Source of the DNA: Botryosphaeria dothidea
Lineage: Eukaryota > Ascomycota > Dothideomycetes > Botryosphaeriales > Botryosphaeriaceae
Length of the DNA: 64,000 nt
Direction of reading: 5' to 3'
Assembly (NCBI GenBank): GCA_011503125.2
Contig: WWBZ02000033.1
Span: forward strand, 2,480,001-2,544,000
Shown here: one piece after another, positions 55,679-64,000 of the stretch
Layout: each line of letters starts with the position of its first letter
How positions within the stretch are numbered: the first letter of the stretch is position 1
The notes under the pieces: model-generated
The model's input: the letters and a program-made list of their open reading frames with translations, nothing else
What the model was told of the DNA's origin: nothing
The model's database searches: none
Translations under genes and position numbers: made by a program

Positions 55679-57204
55679 ATGCCTACTGGCTATCGCATCG
55701 GTAAGTCCACGCTTTTGCTCCCTTCACCTCCGCAGCCCTGGATACTACTTCGTCGCTCAATTACTCTGCGACGTCACCTTTCAACCCGCGACCCCGCTGC
55801 TGCCGGCGCTCCCTCGAACAGCAGCACCTGCATATATGACAGTTGAAGTAGCCATCCACGCCCAGATCTTCTGGCTTGTTTTGTACAGCCACATTCGGAC
55901 CTCTGCTTCAAGCCTGCATCCGTTAAACTTTTAATTTACACCTCGCTGACAAGTTTCACAGAGGTGTCGCCTAACAAGCGGGCCGTCTGCAAGAGCACCG
56001 AATGTAAGAAGGAAGGCATCAAGATTGAGAAGGGCGAGATTCGCTTCGCCTCCATGGTCATGTTCCAGGACAAGACCTCTTGGGCCTACAGGCACTGGTA
56101 TGTTTGTCAACAATTTCCGCCCAGCTTGCAACAGATATTGACTGTTTTAGGGGTTGCGTCACTCCGCAGGTCATTCAGAATGTAACGGAATACATTGACG
56201 GCGACATGGAGATGATCGACGGTTTCGAAGACATCCCTGAGGCCGACCAGGACAAGGTCCGTCGGGCTATTGACCAGGGTCATGTTGACGACGAAGACTG
56301 GAGGGGTGTAAGTCGTATCGCCGACATTCAAAGCCGGAGTAAATGCTGAGTATCATATAGGACGTCGAGAAGAATCGCCTTGGAGCCGGTCGTGGCATTC
56401 GTCTCAATAAGACGGACAAGAAGAGGCTGGGTATTGAGGTAAGAGTCTCTGTCGCTTAACTTCAAACGTGGAGTGCCTATTCGCTAACATATATAGGACG
56501 ACAACGCCGACGAGAAGAAGGCTAAGAAGCGTTCTCGCAAGGCTGCCGACGAGGACGAGGAGGGAGAAGAGGCTCCTTCCCCCAAGAAATCCAGGGGCAA
56601 GAAGGGTGCCGCGGTCAAGGACGAAGAAGAGGTCGCTGCCGCCGAGGAGGCACCCGCCCCGAAGAAGTCCAGGGGTAAGAAGGGTGCTGTTGTCAAGGAA
56701 GAAGAAGAGATCGCTGCCGCCGAGGAGGCGCCCGCTCCGAAAAAGGGCAGGGGCAAGAAGGCCAAAGCTGTCAAGCCTGAAGATGAGGAAGAGGTTGAGG
56801 AGGCTCCCATCAAGCCCAAGAAGAAGTCTGCAAAGAAGGCAAAGGTTATCGCTGCCGAGGAAGAGGAGGACGAGCTTGCGGCGAATGATGAGGAGGAACC
56901 CGTCTCTGCTCCGAAGGCCAAGAGGGGTCGTCCGAAGAAGGCCACTGTTGAGGAGGCTGAAGACGAGGACGCTCCGAAGCTCGCTCGCAAGACCAAGAAG
57001 TCCAAGGCTAAGGCTGAGGCTTCCCCTGTCATCGAGGAGAATGGCGCCGAGGACGAGCCTGCTGAAGAACCCATTGAGGAGGCTGCTGACGATGCCTTTG
57101 AGGTAGCCCCGAAGCCCAAGTCAAAGCGGTAAGTTTCTTGAGTCCGAACTGGAATGCTGACATCTTTACTAACTCATTGCAGCGGCAAGAAGTCCAAGGC
57201 CTAA
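55679..57204 (+). CDS. PARP-type zinc-finger protein with basic/acidic repeats, 6 exons
   Basis: Exons are 55679-55700, 55962-56097, 56151-56307, 56361-56438, 56497-57128 and 57183-57204, giving 348 residues. An N-terminal PARP-type zinc finger (DNA-break-sensing in PARP1 and DNA ligase III) has likely ligands Cys17, Cys22, His52 and Cys55 (CKSTEC ... YRHWGC), with IKIEKGEIRFA between them. There is no catalytic PARP domain. The second half is Lys/Glu/Ala-rich and contains three tandem 26-residue repeats built around PKKSRGKKG, then KRGRPKK, an AT-hook core. It ends with the basic RGKKSKA encoded by a 22-base last exon. Location in the nucleus and DNA binding are inferred. Intron 1 is long (261 bases); the others are 53-58. 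Confidence 0.9.
56566..56799 (+). repeat. Three tandem 78-base coding repeats
   Basis: Inside exon 5 of the PARP-finger gene the unit EEAPxPKKxRGKKxxxVK plus an acidic linker occurs three times with a 78-base (26-codon) period, at about 56566, 56644 and 56722. The second copy is nearly identical to the first; the third is more divergent. The repeat alternates basic DNA-binding-like and acidic segments. Confidence 0.8.
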
Positions 57205-57759
57205 ATGATTGTCATTGACCCAGGATAATGTCTGCTTCTAACTTCACGACCGGTTTAGTTTTCTTCGACAAAAGGTTCGGCGCAATGGTTCTTTGCTACA
57301 TTTCGGCTGTCGAACGCTGTTTGATTTGTGGGATTGCTTTTTTCCATCAGAGGTCTTAGCGGTGATGTATGGATACCCGGCATGGTTGCTTGCGAAATGC
57401 TGTGGCTTCTTTTTCGGGATTCTTTTCTTTCTTCTTCAGGGACTGACACAAGTAATCATAAGGGGAAGAACTGGTTCCCTTATTCGAACGGATGCAGTTT
57501 CTTTCCCGTCATGTTCAAAAATGGAGTTTCCCTTCCACCTTAGGAACATACCGTGAAGTTGGGTTCAATAGTATTGCAACAGCATGATAACTTCTGGGAA
57601 TAGAAGTAGGCTACGATTGGCATTGCTCTTCCGAATCACCAATGTCAAGATGATTGTCTAAACTCTGCAGGTGCACTTTCGCTTTCTACCCCAGTCTTTT
57701 GGGGTCTAGGTCTAGCCTCACAATCTATCTTCTGAGACGACTGGACTAAACCTTCCCCT
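57205..57759. other. Convergent 3' flank
   Basis: These 555 bases lie between the stops of the PARP-finger gene and the HAD hydrolase gene. They are expected to be 3' untranslated sequence; no element was recognised. Confidence 0.6.
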
Positions 57760-59207
57760 TCAACCAGCTATCCCATTAAGATATCCCTCCAGCTCCATCA
57801 AACCCCTCAACACCCTAACGTCGCCCTCGCCTTCCAGCCCCACGTCCCTCCTACTCACGACAAACCCGCCATCCCTTTCCCTCGCCTCCCCAGAGCCCAC
57901 AACCCCTCCTTCCCGATCGACCAAGAACGCCCTACCCCACCCAGCCCCCTCGGGCCCGACCACATCCTTATCCACCTCGTCTCCGACATACACCATCTCC
58001 CACTCCCCCTCACCATCGTCTGCCGCGAACCGCGTCCGCGCCACCGCCACCGCCGCGTCGAAGATCCCCGGGTGCGGCTTCTCGAACCCGCAGTCATACG
58101 ACGTCAGCACGAAGTCGATGTCGTTGTCGTCGGCGTTTTGCTGGGAGAGGAGCGTCGTTGGCTGGAGGTTGGAGGTGGTTCGGGTGAGCGCGGCGATGGT
58201 GCCCGGGTCGATGTGGCCGACGCGCAGGCCGAAGGAGCGGAGGATGCCGGCGACGCGGTCGTCCGAGTTGGTGACGACGGCGGTGATGATTTTGGGGCGC
58301 GAGGAGGAGGAGGAGGAGGAGGAGGGGAAGCCGAGGGCGCGGAGGCGCGTGAAGAGCGGGATTACGTCGGCGTAGAGGGTGTAGCCGGTGTCGCTGGCGA
58401 AGCGAGTGAGGAGGTCGGGGATAAGGCGGGCGGGGAGTTGCGGGGAGCTGGCGTCGGCGGTTGCGAGGAAGGGGGTGAAGGTCTGGGTTATGATCTGAAG
58501 TGTCGGTGGTTAGCGGGATGAGAGGTCTCTTCTGGGGAACAGCTTAGAAGACCATCCTGATGGAGTTATTGGGAATCCCCAGGAGGAATATATGATCTAT
58601 GAATGGGGCTGGTCATTGAAAGGGCTGTACAATCGATTGAGTTCTGAAATACGTATTGAAGCCATTTTCAATCCTCTTATCCAGGTCGGTCACAACGAAG
58701 TAGCAACGGAGCTCAAGATGGCAGCAAAGAGATGGTACCACTTACACTACTCCACCATGTTGTTGGGTCCATGCCGACCTCTTTTCCGTAGTTTGGTCTC
58801 TCTTTCGCATTATGTTTGAAGGCTACATTGTTCGGCGGCAGCGTTAGCCCAACATTCCAATGATAGCTCCATCTTTGCCAGGCCATCTCAAGACCGAGAA
58901 AACAGAGATATTTTTTTTCCCATTGGAAGGCATAAGAATGTTTTTGTAGAAGGCCTCAATGGTTCGCATACAAACAGACAATGGGCATTGACAGAAGGCA
59001 TCAAGCATGGCAAGACCGGGGATGAGAATCGAACTGACCTTTTTTGAAATTGTTCATGATCTCATCATCCGAGACCTCCTTGCAAATGCCATTTTGGCGG
59101 GCAACCTCACCGTACTGCGCGCCGATTGGTGCGCGTGGTGAGAAGAGAGTGCCAAAAGCGTCAAAGGCTATGAAGAGATTCTTCTGTGATGCTTTCGACC
59201 TTGCCAT
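57760..59207 (-). CDS. Haloacid-dehalogenase-like (HAD) hydrolase, 3 exons
   Basis: Exons are 59207-59039, 58822-58746 and 58494-57760, giving 326 residues. HAD motif I is FDAFGTLFSP (nucleophile Asp16), with Phe rather than Asp two places on, as in dehalogenase/HDHD3-like members and unlike the usual phosphatases. The short middle exon supplies AFKHNAKERPNYGKEVGMDP and TTWW, the typical cap start. Motif II is TNSDDR, motif III is the Lys of FEKPHPGIFD, and motif IV is YVGDEVDKDVVGPEGAGW. All four are intact. A run of eight serines, coded by a (GAG)n microsatellite on the plus strand, sits in the cap. Substrate is unknown. Intron 1 (216 bases, GTCAGT donor) and intron 2 (251 bases) are longer than most in this window. 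Confidence 0.88.
58301..58324 (+). repeat. (GAG)8 microsatellite coding poly-Ser
   Basis: Eight GAG units on the plus strand fall inside exon 3 of the HAD gene on the minus strand and encode eight consecutive serines. Such tracts vary in length between strains. Confidence 0.9.
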
Positions 59208-60297
59208 CGTTCGTTAGGTAACAGGACAATGAGCTGAATGTAATGACAGTAAGTCAATACGCTTGCCCTGGATTTAAGGTGATGGTCGTTTGCGATGATG
59301 GATAGACTGACATGACAGGATGTCGTTCCGGGTTGTCGTGATCGGCACAAGCGGTCACGTGGAATTTATTGAAACAGCTAAAACAGTCACACCACTGATG
59401 CTCCTACAAGAGGTGCACAAAGAGTACGGATGGTTGTGTTGTAACTTCTTACCGATTGGATCAAAGTATTATCGAGACTGGGTGAAACACTTGTGGCGAT
59501 CTGCGATGAACCATGTGGTACTCCAAACACACGAATCAATGGCACAAACATGGGAGTTATCGATTTTATTGTGGCTATCGAATAATATTCCTACACGAAA
59601 TTTTTCAGAGCTGCAAACAGCCCATCACTCGTGCCCGTTGCTCCGGCATCCCACTCCAGTGAAATGAAATCTGACCTCCCGAAAGAAACCCCAGAGACCG
59701 TCCCCAATCTAAGAGCCAGTCCAGGAGAGGGGTAGTCGTGTTGTCATTGGTATCGCAAATCGAAGAGAGAGAAAGCACCCCGAAGCACCAAAACCGGTTG
59801 TTCTGAGGCAAAAGCAAAGAAAGCGATGATTCGAGAAAGAAGAAAACAACTAGACCAAGGAGATAATAAGAAGTACCGAAGAATGCTTGATGCAGTAGGG
59901 GAGGAAACTAGACATTAAGCGGCGCGCACCTTCCAACGGAGCGAATGCTGAATCACCCGCCTCTCTGCCGAACCTCTATATCCCAAGAGCGAAGCGCAGA
60001 AAGGTAGGTGGAAACTCGCCTCATCGTACATTGTATCGCTCGCTGAAAGGTCTGTCCCTTCTCCCAGTAAAAGAACTTTTTGAAAGATAATCCCGAATAA
60101 GCCCATATTTTGGATAATTCCTTAGGCCGTAACATCGTAAAAGTCATGACCGCGTGATGCCCATCGTGTTCTTTGATGACCAATCACACTCCATAAACTT
60201 ACACTTCTTCGACATAACTCGAACCACCAGAAATTGCTGAACGAGAGCTTCTTGTGGAGAACTTGAGGCATGCCGCGATCCAAGTAGGGAAATTCCC
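59208..60297. other. Intergenic; no supported gene
   Basis: These 1.1 kb hold the HAD gene upstream region and the 3' flank of the acidic-protein gene (both minus strand). Short frames show no family. No RNA gene was seen. Confidence 0.55.
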
Positions 60298-62485
60298 TCA
60301 GTGGCGACGAGGGGTGAAAGCACCGGCAATTGGGCCAGTTTTCTTGGCGAGGGGGCTGGCGCGCGGAACGCCAGGATTGGTCGACCTTTTCTTCTTACGC
60401 AAGGGAGTGATGATAGCGTCCGCCGAGGCTCCAGTGCGTACAGGTCTTGAGGCTTGTGCGCGGGCAGCAGGGTCGTCTGGCAGACGAGCAACATCGCGGT
60501 AGCGGTTTTGGTTCCTTCTGAAAGAGTTGACATTGGCGCGGTCGAAATGTTGGAGCATCCTCTGGCTCATCTCATGCGCAGCAGAAAGTCCAGGTCTGGC
60601 GGGAGTGTGGCCTGCATGTGCCTTGGTAGGAGAGCTTACTGCGGTAGGCACATCGGTCTCATCCGCCTCGTCGCTGTCGCTTGCATTGCCAAAATCGATG
60701 AAGTCTTCGACATCGAGCATATCCTCCATGTCGTCGTCGTCATCCTCATCAAAGTCCATGGTTCCATCTGCATCAATTCCGACGAAAGGATAGAATGCTT
60801 CGGGAGGACCGATAGGGTAGTTGAGACCACTAGCTGCGCCATAGATGCCGCTGAGCATGATGTCCGCGAAATTCGTATTTCCATCGCTGAAATCGCTGTC
60901 ATCGCCGTTTAGGTTTTGCAACTCGCTGCGAGGACTGTTGTTGGCAGTGCTGCTAGCAGTGCTAGCAGTCCAGAAGTGGTGATCTCTGTCCGAGACACGA
61001 GCAGGCCTGAGAACCATGCGCTTGCCGCTGCTGTCCAGAATGGCGATAGCTCTTCTGGGGTCAAGAGTGAAGAAGCCCTTGATCGGACCTTTCCGCTTCG
61101 AGGACTTGGCAGTAGTCTGCCTCTTGGATCGTGGAAAGGGCTTCGGGGTGGCGGAGCCGACTGAGGAAGATGAGTCACGGTGGACACGTGATGGCTTGTT
61201 AATGGTGGGTGGCGGGGGCAAGTCCTCATCGGTAGTGTCACCCTCGTCCGCTGTGGATTGTCAGCATTCACATGGCAATATTGTAACAAAGGTGAGTCGT
61301 ACTCTCATAGCCACTGGAGCCAGCCTCTGAGTCAGAGCCAGACTCCATGTTGGCATCGTGCTCTCGATCACTCGAGTTACTGGACAGCTCTTTCTCATCG
61401 CCAAAATCCCAGTAGGATCTCTCGCTATCACTGGCCGTTGACCCGTCGAGGTAGTCCACATCATCCAGTTCATGGCCATGTCGGAAGCTTGAAAGGATAT
61501 GATTCTCCTTGTGGAACAGATCAGGAAAGAAGCTGTTGAGGTCTTCGGACGAAGTGTCACTGTCATCGACATCCGATACGGTGTGGACATGGTCATCAAA
61601 TCGAACACGCCTCGTGGAGTTGTTTGATTGGACAGGGGTGATTTCCTCCATCCCACCCCAGTTCTCACCCGACAAACCGAGGAGCTGGTTATTGTCCATG
61701 TCGAGGAGATTGCCTTCAAGATATCCGCTGTCAAGCAGCATTGAGACGTCGGGGCCGTCGCCGAAGTCGCTATCGTTGTCGGATGTGCTAAGCGCCTCGC
61801 GCAGAGCCTTCTCCTCCAAATTCTCATCGATGTATTCGTCGTTGTCCGACTCATCGATGTCCTCGACGGCTTTGTAGATGTCATCATCATCATCGGATGA
61901 GTCGATAGCGTTCTCTGGTACGACTGGCGGAGCGTCATCCGATGCAGTGCTATCCTTGCGGATGCCCTCATATGCCAAGAGCCCGTTGGCATTGTTGCTC
62001 AGTTTCCTATCCGTTTTCTTGCGTGGATAAGCTGTGGCAGGTTCCTTCCCATGCCCATTCGTTGCGTCTTCCTCAAACGCACCAAAAATCCCTGTGTTGC
62101 TAAAGGTGCGCTTCTTAGCAAGAGGAGTCAGAAGGCCATCTTGGTTCAGCCCCATCCCGCGGTCTTCGCTTTTCTCAGTATCGGCGGGCTCAACGTGAAT
62201 AGCAGGCCTCTTGCCTCTGCCCATGCCGAAACCACCGGACGGGGCATCTTCGTTCGGGTCATCGTCTTCTTCGTCCGCCTCGTCAGCACTGTTGTCTTCC
62301 TCGTTGTCGAGGGTTCCGTTTGAGGTTGCACTCGTGGTGCACTTTACCCCCTTTCCGGACATGCTCTTGTCACTTGGACGTTTTGAGCCCGTCGCCTTCA
62401 TCGGGGTGTTGAGACCGTTGAGGTCTGCCGAGCCAGCTTCGGCGGTCATAAGACCAAGGTTTTTGCTGATCTGTATGCTTGCCAT
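60298..62485 (-). CDS. Acidic, probably nuclear protein of unknown function
   Basis: Two exons (62485-61303 and 61250-60298; 52-base intron, A|GTACGA...CCACAG) give 711 residues. The protein is strongly acidic with many Asp/Ser runs (SSDDDDDIYKAVEDIDESD; DEDDDDDMEDMLDVEDFIDF) and basic pieces that look like nuclear localisation signals (LAKKRTF, RKKTDRK, LRKKKRS). A compact conserved-looking segment follows the splice: KGPIKGFFTLDPRRAIAILD and SGKRMVLRPARVSDRDHHFW. This is the best place to look for a folded domain. I do not recognise the family; transcription or chromatin work is a guess from composition. I took the ATG at 62485; the frame continues upstream only to a GTG. Confidence 0.75.
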
Positions 62486-64000
62486 GTCTCTCAATGGCAC
62501 TGGTTCTCTGTCGTTGGTGTACTGTTGAAGATGTTGCGTGGAGGAATTGAGTTGAGGGAGGTGAATGGAGGGTTGAGGAAAGAGAAGTGAGGTAAATCGG
62601 GTCGGAGGTTGAGGTGATCGCTTTCAGAGAGTGGGAAAAAGTCGCCAGCGGACGATCTGGTGTAATTCTTTGGTAGACTTCGGGACTTGAGGGGCCAAGC
62701 GGCCGGATTCAAGCCTTGGGTTCGTCGAGTCCGAGGGGTGTTCGGACGGAAAACGGTGCCGCTGTAGTACAACTCTGCGGGTACTCCGGTAGAGGTTGCT
62801 CTGTGGTATTGCACTTCAAGCAAAGACTTGCTCGAAGCAGTTGAGTGCGAAGTATCGTCGTAGAGTCGTTGGAATTCTCGGTGGGCTGCCGGACTGGAGG
62901 GCGCGCAGGACGCACGCCCTCCAGTGGGGGATTTACAGCTCAGCGACAGCCTGCGGCATGTTTCTCGACGAAGATGGTGTAGCGGCGGTATTTGATGTCC
63001 TTTGGAAAAGAATTTGGGCGACTTCGTTGTCTGGGCGGGTTGCTGAGCTGGAGGAAAGAGAAGACAGGAAGCGGAGGGTGGTCGAACATTTTGAGCGAGC
63101 CCCCGGTCCACGCTAGGGCCGCGGCCACGCACGCACGGGCCGGGTGGGTTCTGATGCCACGCCCTGGTGCTGGCTGGCCACAGCAGCAGCAGCTACGGCC
63201 GCCGCGCCGCCTCTACCTCTGCATTGCTGCCTCGAGCATGCGCCGGCCGCAGACAACACCAACACTCCGCTAAGAACCATAAAAACCCACCATCACGGCG
63301 TGCGTGCTCTGGCGCGACCCCGCGGGCGCGGCGGAGGGCACCGGCTCGCCCATGGCGGCCGTTAGGTTTGACTTTCCAGAGTGCAGAAAGGGCCAGCTGC
63401 TCTCAGCTCTTACTACGGAACGCGGGCCAGCATTCCCCAATAGGGCCGCTATGAACGGGGTCCAATCAGCGCTGGCCGCACGATGACTCCTGCGCAACCT
63501 GCCGCCGCCCGCATCCAACATCTTGCATCTGATGCATTACCGTCAGCCAGCATATGGCGCTGGTATGCAGCCATTGGCGGCAGCACACGCGCTGAAACTG
63601 TGTCTGACTCCAAGATGCGCACCGGGGGAAACGTGTGGAGATGGCGTTGCCGGCCAATGGCTGCCCGCGCTAGGCCCTGCCCCACCTGGAATTCGCAGAG
63701 GACGACGCTGATGAGGCTGTTGATGGTCGTGCACTCCTGGCCACCTTTTCGTCTCTTGCCTCGCTTGCGGCTGAATGAGCCCCCTCCGACCCCGAGAGAG
63801 AAAGTGGCAAGCAGAGGCCCTGACGATGCGCGCTCGCTTTTCTTTACCCGAGCCCTTCTCCGGGCAGCATCCTGGATCGCGGCCAGGGCAGAGGGAGACG
63901 GCGGCAGCGGCAGCGGCCCTTGGCTGCAGTCGCGTGAACAGGCGGTGTGCCCTGCATCGCTGCATCGCTGTCGGGCGACCTCACCTTTGACACCCACGGC
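62486..64000. other. Upstream region to window edge; no supported gene
   Basis: This 1.5-kb stretch is the upstream region of the acidic-protein gene and reaches the window edge. It is GC-rich from 62.9 kb with CAG/GCC-type runs near 63185-63215. The frames on both strands show no family and several lack an ATG start. Confidence 0.5.

Noticed and set aside
56484..57119. Long minus-strand frame of 211 codons rich in Ser and Ala
   Set aside because: It is the antisense shadow of the repeat-rich exon 5 of the PARP-finger gene; the Ser/Ala bias mirrors the GAG/GCC codons of the real strand.
59012..59045. tRNA-like T-arm on the minus strand (GGTCAGTTCGATTCTC)
   Set aside because: It has a GTTCGATTC-like B box but no acceptor stem or A box at the right distance, and it coincides with the donor and intron of the HAD gene.
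62491..63132. Minus-strand frame of 213 codons directly upstream of the acidic-protein gene
   Set aside because: No recognisable family and Pro/Ser/Arg-rich; best explained as promoter and leader sequence of the downstream gene.

Overview
The window looks like a piece of nuclear chromosome from a filamentous ascomycete (Pezizomycotina; a Dothideomycete is my guess, not proven). The genes are eukaryotic, with many short introns of about 50-65 bases that have GTAAGT-like donors and CTAAC/CTGAC-like branch points. Several families are typical of filamentous fungi: HeLo-domain proteins, Rsc7, Sch9 with a C2 domain, and a stand-alone PARP-type finger. I see no rRNA, tRNA, CRISPR array, intact transposon or viral gene. 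Exon borders below were worked out by hand from splice signals, reading phase and family knowledge, so they are models.

Layout, left to right. 1-3.3 kb: NCA2, a mitochondrial membrane protein. 5.2-8.0 kb: a Rab GTPase-activating protein with a TBC domain. 9.8-10.4 kb: an E2 ubiquitin-conjugating enzyme with a GC-AG intron. 12.7-13.4 kb: profilin with a 16-base micro-exon. 14.0-16.1 kb: a HeLo-domain/pseudokinase protein. 17.7-19.05 kb: a peroxisomal MaoC-type hydratase ending in SKL. 20.8-23.5 kb (perhaps to 24.2 kb): the AGC kinase Sch9. 25.3-27.0 kb: Rsc7 of the RSC remodeller. 31.2-32.7 kb: a Clg1-type cyclin. Then comes a 7.3-kb stretch in which I can support no gene. 40.0-41.5 kb: ribosomal protein L7, whose second intron holds a well-formed C/D-box snoRNA. 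41.7-42.6 kb: Snf8/Vps22 of ESCRT-II. 42.7-45.4 kb: eIF3c. 45.8-47.3 kb: the DEAD-box helicase Rrp3. 47.5-48.9 kb: Ssf1. 49.3 and 50.2 kb: two small genes (unknown, and a CHZ-like acidic protein). 51.8-54.9 kb: a large, probably mitochondrial protein. 55.7-57.2 kb: the PARP-finger protein. 57.8-59.2 kb: a HAD-family hydrolase. 60.3-62.5 kb: an acidic, probably nuclear protein.

The part from 40 to 49 kb is rich in ribosome and translation functions (L7, its intronic rRNA-methylation guide, eIF3c, Rrp3, Ssf1). Rrp3 and Ssf1 are divergent and share a 156-base promoter. The rest is an ordinary mix of housekeeping genes with no operon-like logic.

The two observations I rate highest are (1) the HeLo plus pseudokinase protein, whose layout resembles that of the animal necroptosis effector MLKL, and (2) the snoRNA in the L7 intron, whose guide matches the 25S/28S rRNA region methylated in yeast by the snR39/snR59/snR39b group.
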